Shown here in pieces: positions 34,084-47,328 of a stretch of DNA of 60,818 nucleotides. The notes under the pieces were generated by a model. The model had not been told where the DNA came from and did no database searches. It worked only from the letters and a program-made list of their open reading frames with translations. A program made the position numbers and the translations under genes. The stretch spans positions 1-60,818 of the forward strand of contig JAAAUF010000128.1 of assembly GCA_015499985.1 (NCBI GenBank), read 5' to 3'. Source of the DNA: Haplosporangium gracile. Its lineage: Eukaryota; Mortierellomycota; Mortierellomycetes; Mortierellales; Mortierellaceae. Every line of letters begins with the position of its first letter. Position 1 is the stretch's first letter.

Positions 34084-35718
34084 ATGGACCAGAACCGCCC
34101 CAACAAGGTATATACGCAAATTAGGACAACTTCAACTCGTATGAAAACTACCAGCTCGTCAATAACTAGGACCAAACCCCCACTCACTGTCTAACACATC
34201 ATACCATCTGCTATTGAACTCAATAGCGCCAGAAGTCCTATGACAACAAGCAGAGGTCAGGACCAGAATACGAAGCTGGACAGAACAACCACCGCGACAA
34301 TAACAACGAAGACAGGGGTGAACACAGGACAAAGGCAACATCCTTACAGCAGCTCCAACACGCTGCCCATCTTGCCTACCAGTTTCCAGTTCCCGAGAGA
34401 GGCCGCAAGTGGACTGTCTCGATCGCCCTTCCTGGAAGCATTCTTGATGGCTCCTTGACCGTAGAGCTTAAGACCTACCTTGTCGGTCAGGTAAAATCAC
34501 AGCGGAGCATAGGATGCGAAGGAGAGTCGTCATTTTAGAGCCTCTGTACCATTGAGTTCTGACTATCCTTTTCTTTTCGGTATAGATCGCAAGAGCGTGT
34601 GTGATGTTCAATGTGGACGAGATTGTGATCTACAACGAGTCGGCAAAGGGATTGTCAAAGGAAAACTTGGGAAAGGACGACTACCTTCCAAAATCAGACC
34701 CCAACCTCTTCATGGGACGCGTTCTTCAATACCTCGAGACCCCACTGTAAGTGAGAAAAGCAACGCTTTCAACCGACAATGTCAACAAATACTGGAATTG
34801 CGAGCTAGGAACTCACGCGCATCCTCTGTTGTCAATTTTCCATTCCCCTAGGTACCTTCGAAAGCTCTTGTTCCCAATGCACCGCGACCTGAAGTTCGCA
34901 GGACTCCTCAATCCCCTGGACCCACCTCATCACGTCCACCTCGACGACAGATCCCTCTATCGCGAAGGGGTCGTCGTCCGCCCCCGCGACAAACAATACT
35001 CGATCGTCAACTGTGGTATGCGCAAAGAAGTACTCATCGACCGCCTCGTCCCCACAGGGTCCCGAGTCACTGTCCGGATCCATGGCGCTGAGAAGGATGA
35101 TCGGAATAAGAAGATGGATAAGAATGCAAAAACTCTGGCGGCAATTGCGGCTATGGAGGCTAGTCTTTCAGGCGACAAGGGAGCTCAACAGAAATATTTC
35201 ATGGGAACTGTGGTCTCGCCCAAGACTCCCCGGGAGGAGACGGGGTATTATTGGGGGTACCAGGTTCGATTGGCGGATGCTATTTCTAAAGTCTTTACAG
35301 AGTCGCCCTTCCCTGTAAGTTTTCGTTTTCTGTCTCTTTTTCATGTTTCCTGAGGCACTTTTGTACAAAGCATCGTCATTGAAACAATGTGTCTCACCGA
35401 TTTTCGAAATTTGCACTATAGGACGGATATGATCTGACGATCGGAACATCGGACAAAGGAACACCCATTTCGCCTGCTGTCACATCTTCGGTCCCCAGCT
35501 TCCAACACGCTGTCATTGTCTTTGGTGGTGCCAACGGAATCGAGACGGCAGTCGAGGCAGACGAGGACTTGAAGTGCGGGACTGAAGATACAAAGGACAT
35601 GTTTGACCACTGGATCAACACCTGTCCAAACCAAGGAAGTCGTGTTGTCAGGACTGAGGAGGCTCTCTTGGTGACCCTCGCTGCACTGCAAGGAACACTC
35701 ACTGCGCAAGGCATTTAA
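34084..35718 (+). CDS. SPOUT1: SPOUT1-type RNA methyltransferase (C9orf114 family)
   Basis: Five exons (34084-34107, 34227-34490, 34586-34746, 34852-35314 and 35422-35718) give 402 aa. Family blocks are WTVSIALPGSILDGSL, TYLVGQIARACVMFNVDEIVIYNE, the catalytic-fold segment YLRKLLFPMHRDLKFAGLLNPLDPPHH, EGVVV, VNCGMRKEVLIDR, the central TGYYWGYQVRLADAISKVF, YDLTIGTSDKG and the knot region HAVIVFGGANGIE ... NQGSRVVRTEEALLVTLAAL. This is the DUF171/SPOUT family. The human member (CENP-32) is associated with spindles and is proposed to methylate RNA; the fungal substrate is unknown. The N-terminal 70 residues are basic and disordered. The trefoil-knot SAM site (GSR, EEA) is intact. Confidence 0.93.
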
Positions 35719-35851
35719 TCACCTCTTTTTTATATTTTCCATTGGCATTTCACAAGAATAAATACCTGCATTCAAAAATTAATTAGTAAGCATGCGGCGA
35801 AAAATTACAAGTTGTTTGAGCGATAAAACGCCTTGTTCTGGTCTATTAGAT

Positions 35852-38800
35852 CTATGCTAAGAACACATTATTCTCTTTCTTGTGTCGCTGCTGAGCGGCC
35901 TTGTCCTCGTACCGCAAGGAGTCGTCCTCGCCCTCGAGGATCAACACCATCATCTCCAGCCAGCGTTCTTCTCTTTCAGTCGTACCCTTTTCAGGCTCAT
36001 CGATCCTCTTTTGAAGAATCTTGTCCTATGTTATTTCGTGCAAAAAGTCAAAATGTTAGAGGTCAATCTAATGTGCTGAAATGGTCAATGCGCTGTTGTA
36101 CAATCAAAATAGAAAAACAAGTCCCATTTACTTACCAGCTCCTCGCGCATCATCTTCAAGACGACGGCAGTCTTGGCATGGCACTTGAACTGAATCCACC
36201 TGTCGACAGTAACCAGCTTGGCGTGATGCTTCACAGACAATTCGCCTCCGAAGAGCACCAGTGGGAACTGGCCCACACGACAACTCTCCCAGACATACAT
36301 CCTCGAGGACTTGACCAAACTGTTGAACACAAACCAGGGGCTCACATCTGGTCCTGTAGCTGCTGCTGACGCCCCACCCTTGGCAAAATTGACCGAGGAC
36401 GGATGAATATAGACCGTCTCCTGCTTGGGTCCCGTCACGTAGGCCTTAAGCGTGTCGTTTCGGAGCATAACTTTGGGATACATTCCTGCCGTGATCGCCG
36501 CGTTCAGCACAGGGATCGACCGCTGGTGGGTATTATACTGCTCGATGACTGGACAGAACGAGATCCGATGGTTGAACCGCTCCTTGTTCAGCTCACGCTT
36601 GGTGTCGCCGTCGACACGGGCAAATCCTGTACCGACCAAGAAGCCTAGAAACTGCTTTTTCATATCCTCGATCATCGACAGATTCTGGTGGCTCAAAAAG
36701 TTCTTCCTGCAGTAGTCGTAGATTCCGTTTGGCTTGGCCTGATATGCTTGACGCCATCCCAAATAGGCGTTGTACCACGTCAACATGTCTGAATCCGCCA
36801 ACTTGAAACGTGCCTTGGCCGCATCTGCCTCGTCCTCAGCTCCAAAGGGTGTCACGAAGGGCGACTTGAAGCTGAGCATGGCTGCGACCGTCAGGACTGG
36901 ATCAAGACACTTGAAGATGGACCCAAAAAGAATCATCTTGCCGATATGAACATCCACTGGAAGGTTGCAGAGATGAATGCCCAACGGTGTCAGCTCCTCA
37001 GCCGCAGTCAACGCACGGACATCCTGAAGTGCCTGAATAGCGTTCTCGATAGCCTTGAGAGGCGGTGCATCCAAGGCTCTGCTCAAAACGTCTACAATGT
37101 CTCCCAATTCACACATCTTGATCATCAGACACAGCTCCTCCAAGGGCATCCGCATGATCTCGGGCATCTGGTATTCAGGCATGTACTCTTCGAATGTCGT
37201 CTTGGAGAACATATGGAAACAAACTCCCTCCTGAACACGCCCAGCACGTCCTCGTCTCTGACGAGCGTTCGCCTTGGCAATAAACCGCTCCTGCAAGGTG
37301 GTAACTCTCTTCTTCTCGTCAAACTTGATCTGCTTAGACTTTCCTGTGTCGATCACAATCGTGACATCGGGAATAGTGATACCGGTTTCTGCAATATTGG
37401 TCGCCATGACAATCTTCCTGATACCTTCTGGGGGCACATCAAAGACCTGGCTCTGTCCTTCCGACGAGACCGAACTGTGCAAGGGCCAGAGAGAGAACTG
37501 CTTCTCATCTCCAAACCGACGGTTCACCTTCAAGACGTCAAAAAGCTTGCGGATCTCGGGCATTCCAGGCAAGAAGATCAAGATGGCTCCTGTATCAGGG
37601 ATATGTGGTGGCTCCTCTGAGATTGGGTTCTGCTGTACGCGACGGTCTTCAGGGAAACAAATATACTCAAGCAAGATCTGGATGAGATCATAGTTAATCT
37701 TGTTCTCATCCATCCTGTTTAGCATCTGGTTCGTTCTGTTGACCATAGTCGGACCCTGTGAGGTGTCATCAGTGATGCTGAACTTGGCTTCTGCTTCCTG
37801 GAATGAACGCTCGTCCATATCGTTCTCCCATTGCAAGTGCACCGTCTGTCTGCTAGCTCCCTTGCCAGCTATATCGACCGATCCCTTGCCTATAAATCGA
37901 AAAAAGCAGCATTCAGTTAGATGCTTGGCAACTTGGTCGTAAAGGCCTCTCAAACTCAAGATAAACTTACTCTGGATGTCCTTGCGGAAACGGATCGCGT
38001 ACTCTGAATCTTCCTCCAGGGTGTATCCAGTGACATCAACAACATCCTCCAGGAAATGAGCGTGGACAGGGAATGTTCTTCCAGGAACCTCGAGAACAGG
38101 GCATCCATTAAAGTACTCTGAGAAGCGAGCTGAATCAACTGTGGCACTCATCAGGACAATTCTATGTAAAATAATATTATCCGGATGGTTAGTCCTCTAC
38201 CCATGTATTCATTCTGCAAGTCTGAGAAGGGCAGAGTGTCGTTCACATACTTCAAATCGGGGCGACAAGGCAAAAGTTTCTTGAGGATGATCAGCAAAAA
38301 GTCCGACTCGAGTGTACGCTCGTGCACCTCATCGATCACCAGGTGTGTAACTCCCTTCAAGGTCTTGTCGCTCTCTAATCGTCTCAGCAAAATACCCTAC
38401 AGGAGTAATAAACAAAAAAAGAGGTTAGGTTTCAGTTACTGCGACAAAAAAACAAAAGCGACGCTAAGTGATCCTGAATTGATGTAACCTACAGTTGTAC
38501 AAAACTTGAGAATGTTGGAGGGCGCAACCCGCGACTCCAGGCGGATCTGGTAGCCGACAAGGGTGTTGGGCTTTCCTGCAGAGTTCCTGGTATCACCCAA
38601 CTCCTCAGAAACACGATTAGCGATCGAGATGGCCGAGATTCGGCGAGGTTGTGTACAGACAATATCGCACTGGTCTCCCAAGCCTCCCTCAAGCATGAAC
38701 TCAGCCAGATACTGCGGCACCTGAGTACTCTTTCCACATCCAGTCTCTCCAGAAACGATCAGCACTTGGTGACTCGTCAACAGTGTCAACAGTTGGTCTC

Positions 38801-40996
38801 TAAATTGGAAGATTGGTAGTTCCTTGCGCTTCTCAAATAGCTTGATATGGTTGGGACGTTTTAAACGCTGCTGCCAGTTTTCCTGCAATGCCTTTCCAGC
38901 GGATGTAATAATAACCTCCTTACTCTTCTCCGAATCAATATCCTGATCCTGAGTCTCGACTTGATCCGCTGTGCTCTGGGCTCCCTGGTTTACCCTCTGA
39001 GGCAATTTGGCCGTCAACGCCTTGATAAATGACAACCGGTCTCCATCGACCGCCTTCTTAGCCAACCTTCCCGCAGATTCCTTCTCGTCGATCCACTCCA
39101 GCCACAGATCACGATATGTTGGAGGGAGCGATCTGTAGAGCGGCAGTGGCGTCAAATCGTACAGCATCTTTGTCGCAACATAGTTCTCTGCCTCAATCAT
39201 GTTCTCACATCCCTCATCGACCATCTCGGCAGAGCTGACGCTCCCGCTTCCCCACACAATTGTCACCATCGCCATCGACGCTGTAGGAACTGATCGAGGA
39301 GCCTTCTTGTATGTGATCTTGACATGACGGTCCTTCTTGCGGCAAAACTCTGCCAGGACCACCTTGGGAGATCCACCACTCCATGATGGATTAGCCATCT
39401 GACGCTGCCTAACTAGTGGCTGATCCTCCGCAGGGGTAGTTGTGCTAAGTCCATTCTCCAAATCCCACATTGATCCCATCATGTCACCTTCTTCGCCATC
39501 GACGGAGTTCTCCTTTCTAAGTGCCTCCTGTTCCTTCTCCTTCTTGCGCTTGGACTTTTTCGCCTTCTTTTTGTCATCAATGATCCGCTGTTTCAGCATT
39601 TGCTCCGCCATCTTCTTATTGAATGTAAAGTCGAGGTCGAGGTCGTTCAGTTTTGAGTTGATGGTGTCAATTTTCCGAGAAATGGTCTTTCGATCTGCTG
39701 GCGCCTCTGCTTCCGCGAGAGCTTGTGCTAATTCCGTAAGAGTCATTTTGAAGTTGACATAACGCTCATTGGGATCCTCTGCCTCTTCCTCCGAATCCTC
39801 CTACGTTGTTTCAAGTCAAGTAATGGAGCGTTAGTTCATCTCAGATCTAAGCAATCGTTGCAGCGATGCTCCCCGCAGTGAAACTTAGCACTTACAGCAA
39901 GAGCGGCCTGCAGGATCCATTGCTTCTCGCTCTCTCCTGTATTCAACGCCGGCATGGGTTCTGGTACAGAGTCTGGCTTTGGCGCGGCAGCTTGATCCTG
40001 TGGGCGACTGGATGGCAATGACATGGTGGCGGATGCTGGTAATGACGGGGTATGCACGATTGGCTGCAACGCATGGACTGAAATCTTCATCTCTATAACA
40101 CAGTTGAAAATTCCTTGGTTAGTTATTGGCGCGATGCAGATACTGTGAACACGCTCGGAGAGCAATTGGACGCTGTATCATTACCTTCGTCATGGTATAA
40201 TTTGTCGGCAAAGCCTCTGGGGAGCTTTTCAGCGTCAAGATGCATGCACAGCTATATTGCAGGTAAAAATATTGCAGCCACAATCAGCCGTCTGTCACAC
40301 AAGGCATGTTTATTGATGTTGATCGTTGAGAAACGCACACGAGAACAAGATCTTACCCAGTCCAGCGCGTCTTCCGACTCTCCTGTATAAGTGTGACTGA
40401 GTGCCTCCTCAACATCTGCCTTTTCGAACCCAAGGCGAATCAGAGCAAGATATGTGACATTGAGCTTTGATACCATCTGCTCGTTACTCAGGTACACGTT
40501 TGGTTGGAATGCACCTACATAGATCGAAATCATCATAGCGTGGACAATACGTTAGTGAAGAATCAAAAATTCGTCCCTAATGTATACCAAGCAAAGTCGT
40601 ATTTCATTCGCGCTATGTGGTACACTTAAACTCACCTGCATCCTTGGCCTCAACCTCCTTCAACAATCCAATGACGTTATTCTCAAGATTGGCCTCCATC
40701 TTAAGGACAGGCAACGTGTCGACGTTGATCTTTTGGGTTTGTCCAAGGAATGCGTCGACCTTGCGCAAAGAAAGGCTCTCGATTCGTTCGGCCAACGATA
40801 CGAATTCATCCTCGGGCTCCTCCTCTTCTGCTGCGCCTACAGTCTCTGCCGTAGGTTCTGGTGGTGGTGTTGGCTCGACAACGGGCTCTGGTTCTGGTTC
40901 TGGCTCCACCACTACAGGCTTTGCCTTTGGAATGGACGTCGTTGCGAACCCTCTGGCAGCTGCATTTGCATACTTATTCTTCTTTTTGGGCGGCAT
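35852..40996 (-). CDS. DHX29: DEAH-box RNA helicase DHX29
   Basis: Nine exons (40996-40636, 40514-40357, 40251-40185, 40092-39896, 39800-38493, 38396-38251, 38161-37971, 37889-36136 and 36025-35852) give 1,451 aa, near human DHX29 (1,369). The N-terminus starts MPPKKKNKYANAAARG and has a UBA-like helix bundle (YLALIRLGFEKADVEEAL) followed by LDWLCMHLDAEKLPRGF, the DHX29 signature. Helicase motifs are intact: I GETGCGKST, Ia TQPRRISA, II DEVHER, III SAT, V TNIAETGITIPDV, VI QRRGRAGR. HA2 and OB-fold regions follow, with NERYVNFKMTLTELAQAL upstream as the linker. DHX29 binds the 40S subunit and promotes scanning through structured 5' UTRs. It is absent from budding yeast. It is convergent with SPOUT1 across 133 bp. 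Confidence 0.94.
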
Positions 40997-41298
40997 GTCG
41001 TGTATGTGTCTAGCTGGAATGGGATGTGAGACGGTGGGTAAAGGCGAGAAAATGATGTGCACATTCAACTCCAACAAGAAACTGATCTTTTTCCCCTCCC
41101 TCCCCTCAGTTTCGTCACGTGACCGTAGACTATCCTTTTTTTCAGCGCAGCAATAAAAAAAAGGTGCTGCGAGAGCAAGTCTTTATTTAAGGGGAAATTT
41201 CGCACTAATCCCATGTAAAGTGAGCGAGCAAGAGGCCAAAAAGATCAGTCGCTCACCCATTTGCTCACAGCTCTGTTTTTTTTATTCCACGTTTTTTT
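40997..41298. promoter_or_regulatory. DHX29 upstream region
   Basis: About 300 bp between DHX29 and the next - strand gene. It contains a CACGTGAC hexamer context near 41117 (GTCACGTGACC), a candidate bHLH-type E-box, and A/T runs near 41151-41161 and 41277-41300. Confidence 0.45.
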
Positions 41299-44200
41299 TT
41301 ACACGCGTCGCGATTGAGCAAAAGAGGATGAAGGCTGAGCATCCAGCCAGTCTCGATCAAACTTGCCTGCCGCCATATGGCCTCCCGGGAGTTGCTGAAG
41401 CCATTCTTCGGCGCTCGTGCTGGTCACTGTATCCGAGTACGATCGATCCATCCCTGGGCCTGCTCTTCGGATCTGTGTCACCGTGCATTGAGTCGATCGT
41501 TGTTTTTGACTTAAGGCCTTCTTCAAAGGTTTGCAGATCCATTTCTGAACAACGCGACTTTTGCAAGTCCTCCGTAAACATACAGCATTGGGTTGGTTGG
41601 GCCTGGCGAGAACGGAGTGAAAGTCCTGCAGGAACGTAGAGTCGTCGACTGGACCATTAGAGGCGGGAGAATGTCGGAGATTGTGACTGTCGCTGCAATG
41701 GAAGGTATCCGTAGCCTCGCTTGTTTCCTGTGGATCCTCGTGTATGCTTGCTTGGTGTTCTGTGGGATAGTGGAGACGATAGAAAGCCTCTGGATTTGGG
41801 TGTGGCTCTGACGGGTTGATTCCTGCGGCAATCATTGCACTAGTGTCGTTCACATCAAGAATGGGTCTGCCTGAATCCGCCAGCATGCAGTCGTCGGTCC
41901 CTGCGGGCCCTGAATGAATACCGCATTGGCTTTTTAGAATATTGGCAGCATCTGGGCCTCCAGTGTGACACCTCTGTTCTTGAATCTCTTCCTCTTCCTC
42001 ATCCTCATCACCCTCCTCATTATACTCGACAAATCCAAATCTATCCCTGGTCTTGGGCAGAGCCGACAAACAAGGTCGAGAGATTGCCAAGGCTGGGTCG
42101 TCATCATCCTCCACGAAGTTCTCAGTGACTTGTCGCCAGGTAATCCGAATATCAGCCGAATACAAACCGTGCTCAGGAGCGAGTTGAAAGACAGATCCGT
42201 CTGGGTTCTGCAGGCCGCGCGATCGAACTCCTCTTGTAGCAGCAATCATTTGAGTCCCTGTTTTGACTCTTTGGATACTGGTGGTAACAATAGACGCTGT
42301 GAGCTGGTCATAAGGTGGTAGAGCGCGCACGTTACTCTGTAAACTTGTTGGATAACGGTGGCTCTTGGATCGGGCAAAGGAAAAAGGGCGGTTCCAGTCC
42401 TCTGAGAGAACAGAATAGATACTGTTGGCCATGGAAGAGACGCCCGACACTGCAGAGTTGCATGACGCCATAGAGACGACACTGAGTCGATTTGACGCCT
42501 GAGCAATAGACGAGAGGAATCTGGATGAACGACGGCTGTTGGGCGCAGAATCTACGTTAGATCTAGGAGACATGTACGGGTGTCTTTTTCGTGCGATGCT
42601 GCTTGCAAGAGTGGACAAGGTAGATCCTGCATGAACAGAGAGATAGATCGGTGAGGAAGATACGGATGCATGGCCGGTGGTAAGACTGTTGAGTCGTCGC
42701 ACCGGGCTTGATGCTCGACTGTGGCAAGGACTCCTTTGCCCTGAGCGATGACTTGAATATATCCCTCTTTCGTCCTCACGGACCAGTTCCAGATCTTGGT
42801 GTAAGTCTCGAAGGACTTCCAGTTTCTTGCTCTCATACTTGTTCCAGTGGAAGGCGAATCGAGACTTGGGTGTCAGTATTGGGTTTCCTCCCTTGCGTGT
42901 TGACTTGACGCTTGGTATACGAGTGCTGATGGTCCGTCGAAAGGATGGTCGCGATTCGATGGCTTCGTCGTTAAGAGGAACGACAACAACTGCAGTAGCC
43001 TGAGTAGGCATCAAAGAAGTGCTGTGAACATGAGAAGGTGACGACGACAGACGAGTGACCCTCCATTCCTGCACCTGCGCTCGCCGTTGCCGATTCACTC
43101 TTTCCAAAAGCGACTCCTTCATCTTCCCTCGACTTTGACCTTGTCTCTTGCCACCAATGCCTCGCTGAGTGTATGCTCTTCGGATTCTGGCAACCTCCAC
43201 TGGTTCGGAAGTCCGACCTTCAGTCATCTTAGGTTTTAGGTTTGGCCGCCTTCGAAACCTACCAATCGACTTTAGTCTCTTGAGTGCCCGTTGGTGCAGC
43301 CATTCGCGATGTCGAGATTCATCAAGATTCGCGGTTGTATAAAATTGAAGCCCGGTTGAATTAGTTGGCTGGCGCAGCAACTGGGGCGTGTAGGCAGTCC
43401 TGGTTGGAAATGGGAACTGTGCTGGTCGTTCTGGCCGTATGGTTTGAGTTTGATTGTTGTGGGGTCGCGGATTGCGGTGTTGGTCGCCAGTAGACGTGAT
43501 GTTGCGGAGGTGAGTAAATTGGTGCTCATCGTTTTTGGAGATGCAATCGCTCTTCTTTTTGGATCTGGTCCATGGTTCTTTGACAAGCTGACCGACTATG
43601 ACCCGTAAAAAATGCGCGCGTTGCTTGATTTGAGTTTCTAGCCGTTCCCAAATCATAATAAAAGAAACCATGAAAAAAGTGCACTGTACTTACAACTATG
43701 CAGCGACTGCTTGATGTTTCGAACAGTCTTCGAGCGCTGCACAGGACTTTGTTCGCGATGACAAGCATCGTTGAACGGAGGATGCTCATCAACAGAAATT
43801 CCGACGTTAAAGCCTTGCTCTACGGTTGAAAGAGGATGAGTGTCAACCACGTTCTGTCTTGCGCCTTCCTCCTCTATTCTTTCCTCTTCCTCATTCGATA
43901 TGGTGTCAAGGTTGTGTTCTGTGTACAAAAAATCCGTGCCGAGCGAAGGAGTGCTCAGTATTGATGGCGATACTGTTGACGGGTTGGAGATGGGCATATG
44001 GTTAACTTGAGCCTCGAGGCTGGTAGATGATTTTGGCTGCCGCCAAGTCTCTGTCGCAGAGAGGGGTTTGGTGGAGGTGAAGCTAGGTCGAGTAAAACGA
44101 TCAGCTATCGGAGTCTGAGAGAGAGAGCCGAAACCTGAGCTGGAGGTTGAGCCAGCCATTTCACGCAATGATTTGTGAGCGACGTTTGTCTTTCGTGGGC

Positions 44201-44402
44201 GAGGGTAGAGGGTAGATGGCGGCTGCGTAAAATACTGTAAGGCGCGTCCATGAGGTGTTCGTTCGCTGCAGCGGATTAAAGGAGGAGAGGGAGGCGAAGA
44301 AAGTGGAGAGGGTGGAGAGGGTGGAGAGGGTGGAGAGGGTGGAAGTAAGGGGGGACGGCCAGGCAAGAACTGCCACTGTAGTCTGTGTGGTGTGAGGAAC
44401 AT
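41299..44402 (-). CDS. Hypothetical protein, 1,001 aa, disordered
   Basis: Two exons (44402-43694 and 43595-41299, a 98-nt intron) close at 1,001 aa. The intron uses donor GTAAGT and acceptor ATAG. I do not recognise the family. The N-terminus has a Pro-Ser repeat made by a 9-bp tandem repeat. The middle is basic and Ser/Arg-rich with likely phosphosites, including LKRLKSIGRFRRRPNLKPK and TRLSSSPSHVHSTS. There is one better-conserved-looking helix, HWNKYESKKLEVLRDLHQDLEL, around residue 530, and a segment VFQLAPEHGLYSADIRITWRQV near residue 730 that could be a folded domain. An acidic run (EEGDEDEEEEE) follows. No transmembrane helix or signal peptide. Its long intact frame and normal intron argue that it is real. 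Function unknown. Confidence 0.7.
44303..44343 (-). repeat. 9-bp coding minisatellite (Pro-Ser)
   Basis: Four and a half nearly perfect GGTGGAGAG units (+ strand) inside the 5' coding end of the 1,001-aa protein. The unit length preserves frame and encodes repeated Ser-Pro-Pro. Confidence 0.85.
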
Positions 44403-44738
44403 GCTGATGCGTAGTTGGTAAGGGAAGGAGAAAGAAAAATGAGAAGCGAAGAATGCTTGTCTTCAGCTATTTATTCAGCGCCTCGAAGAAAGGAGTCGCC
44501 GATTAATGTCTTCTTAAGCCCACGTTCAGGTACCTCTGTTCATTTGTTTCTTCAGGGGCTATGAATGCAGAGAAAAACGAACAAAGAAGAAAGCCTTTGC
44601 TCGAGGCCGCATTTTTAAGGATCCCTTTGAGCTCGTATTTGAGCATATGAGTGAACAGTAGTTTTATATGCAAGTATGGATTATGTAGCAATGGTAATGG
44701 CAGAAGGATGTGGAGTGGAGTGAGGCGGCCAGAGTAGG
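44403..44738. promoter_or_regulatory. Spacer between two - strand genes
   Basis: 336 bp that combine the 5' flank of the 1,001-aa gene and the 3' flank of the tetraspan gene. Nothing else is recognised. Confidence 0.4.
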
Positions 44739-47328
44739 TTAAATGTATCCGTACCCAGCCACATCACCTTGCTCCAGCCCTTGCAGGTCAATCTCTAGGT
44801 GAATTGGGACATCTAGTGCATATGGATCGTACTCCACTTCAGGATTCACCTCTGGTTGCTCCAACCGGCCAACTAACCCACTACCAATCACCTCCTTTGT
44901 ATCTCCACCGTCAACAATCATCCCGGCATTCATATCCTCTTCTTCGTCTATAATCTCGCCAATCTCTTCCTCTTCCTCCTCATACCCTTGCTCGTACCCC
45001 TGATGGTAGTCATCATAGTCGTATCCCTCATTAATATCCTGGTCATAATACTCGTCCTCCTCACCTTCCCCCCAAGATGGAATCAAAGGGCGGAGCGGGG
45101 CTGGAGGCATGGTTGAAAGGTACTCGATGTCCATCTCGGAAAGGACTCGGGCTGGCTCACCATCCTCCTCGTCTGGATGCAGGACAATGATGGGGATCAC
45201 AAGAGGCGGTGGTTGAGGGAGAGAGTCTGCTGCTGGTAGTGTTGGAGGTTGGCGTTTCTTTTTCGAAAAAGTGCTGACGAGACTGAACGGTACCGAGGAG
45301 TTACTTGAAGGGGGACTTAATGGGCCAGGTTCATCTGCGTGGTTGTTGTTGTTGCTGCTGTTGTTGCGGTTCCGCCAGTACTGAAGCGGGATGGAGGCAA
45401 GACTTGGTTTAGGACGTGGTGGAGGAGTAGGATAAGTGGTGGACTGTACATTGGAAGGGTCGGGTGATATGGATGATGTTGTGCTGGTAGAATGGTCGCC
45501 AGAGTAGGGGTGTGCGTCAGGAGTGTTGGGCTGCATTGCTGGCGAGACAAATTGGCTGTGCTGTTCGTAGTGGTTCAGATCATTCTCGTTTCCAGAGTAA
45601 GGCGAGTAATATGTCGGCTGGTTCAAGGAGGATCGACGTCCTGGCACCGTAGGCACGTGGTTGGGGTACTTCAAGGGTACTGCTGCAGAGTTGGCTCCTT
45701 GCTGGCGCGAGAGCCACTCTTCGTACGAGATTTGGCTGGGCTGCGAGTAAGGATCTTCTCTAAGCTCGCTCGAGAAGTTGACGCCACTATCACTGGTAGG
45801 GTTCAGTGCCAGCTCGGTCAAAGCACCTTCCTGTCCACCATCCTGCTCTGATACGTCGAATTCATCCAGTGTGATTGTAGCCGATAGTGTCGGGGACTTT
45901 GGCGAAAAGGTTGGAGATTCGGCTCTAGTGTCAGAGTTCGTTTGCTCAGACTCATGGCTCACCCTGGTCATAGTCTCCTTGGCGTGACCCGCCTTGAAGG
46001 TCTCCTTGGGAGCCAAGTCCATAGACAGTGGTTGGACAGCCTTGAAGATCATCTCCGATAAGGACTCTCCCGGCTGGTCAAACAGCATGTTGCCCAATCC
46101 GTAGTGGTGGTTGGTGATGAACACTGTCCTCGCCTCCAAAACGCCTTCATTTGTCACTGCGGGCGCTGGCTTGGTCAGATTCGCAAGTGTCGTGTCAGAG
46201 TCCTTGCTGATGTCGTCCCTGAAGGTAAGCACTACCTGCGATATTCTCTTGTCCTTGGGAAAGATTATGATATTGCTGTCTTGACTGGATCGTCGCTCTC
46301 CTGCGACCCATGATTTCTCAGGTTCCTGCATCTCATACGTGCCATAGTTGTGATCGGCATGTCGATTCATAGGTGTGTACTTTTGTTGATGTTGTTCCGA
46401 TGTGCCGGCTCCATGAGAGTGAGAGTCGAGGGGCGCAACACCCGACTGTCTGAAGCCCATGAAACTGTGACTCGACCGTTTGCTTCTCCTCTGTCCCTCC
46501 CAGCTGTACTGTGTGCCTTCCAGACTGTGAGTCGCAGATTCCCTCTTGGGATCCTGAATCTCGAATCCATGGGTCACGTCATCGGACACGACAACACGCA
46601 GGCAGACAAGGCAGACCAGCGAGAACAGCCATGAGCAGATCTGGATTCCGTAGAGGACAGGTACGGCGATTTTGAGGGTGTATGTCTGGCCTTCGGCGAT
46701 TTTTTGGCCTTGGAGGAGGGTAGGATTGATTGTCTCGTACGGTAGCGTAATCAGACCACAGACAATCAGGGTGTGCGTTACTGCAAGGAGGTTCCAGACA
46801 CCAACAAGAGTGGCATACTGTCATTTTGTTATTGTTGTTGTTGTTGAAGTCGATGGAACGAGGTGCAATAATAATACATAATAAAAAAGGGGGCGAAAGA
46901 AAAAAGATGCATTTAGTTTTCTTTTGGTGCGTTGAGTGGCACAAGGGTCAGGTAATTATTCTTTTATGCATTCTTGTAGATAGAAAAATAAACACAATGG
47001 AAGTATGCCTGTGGAGGAGAGTTAATAACGTACAGAATACAGATAGCCGGGACTCATCATATGAGCTGCTCCAATGCCAACACAGACAAAGCATAGACCA
47101 AACGCTGTAAGAATGGCCCCGATCCAGGCACTCGAATCTGCAAGCAGAGACGTCAGAACAACCAGGGCAGTCTATCATAGAAAAATGCGATTTGGTCAGG
47201 GCACTGTTGCTTGTTGTTGAGGTTGTTTAAATTGCCAATTAATTGTCGCACATGAGACCTCACTTCATAAAGCTTACCGCTTGAAGCCACAATGATCCGT
47301 GGAGGAATCCATTAGGCCGAAAGCCCAT
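44739..47328 (-). CDS. Tetraspan membrane protein with long cytosolic tail
   Basis: Three exons (47328-47278, 47171-47034 and 46817-44739) give 755 aa. I see four hydrophobic segments in the first 150 residues: ALVVLTSLLADS/AWIGAILTAFGLCFVCVGIG, YATLVGVWNLLAVTHTLIVCGLITL, and VPVLYGIQICSWLFSLVCLVCLRVVV. The N-terminus (MGFRPNGFLHGSLWLQ) may form part of the first helix. The remaining 600 residues form a hydrophilic, Ser/Pro/Gln-rich tail with Asn repeats and a strongly acidic Tyr-rich end (DEYYDQDINEGYDYDDYHQGY). The layout resembles fungal MARVEL/SUR7-like plasma-membrane proteins only in topology; there is no signature I can name. Codon phase closes exactly. Function unknown; the Tyr-acidic tail suggests a scaffold role. 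Confidence 0.72.

Noticed and set aside
44303..44343. Possible CRISPR-like array
   Set aside because: It is a 9-bp contiguous minisatellite without spacers; no CRISPR array exists in the window.
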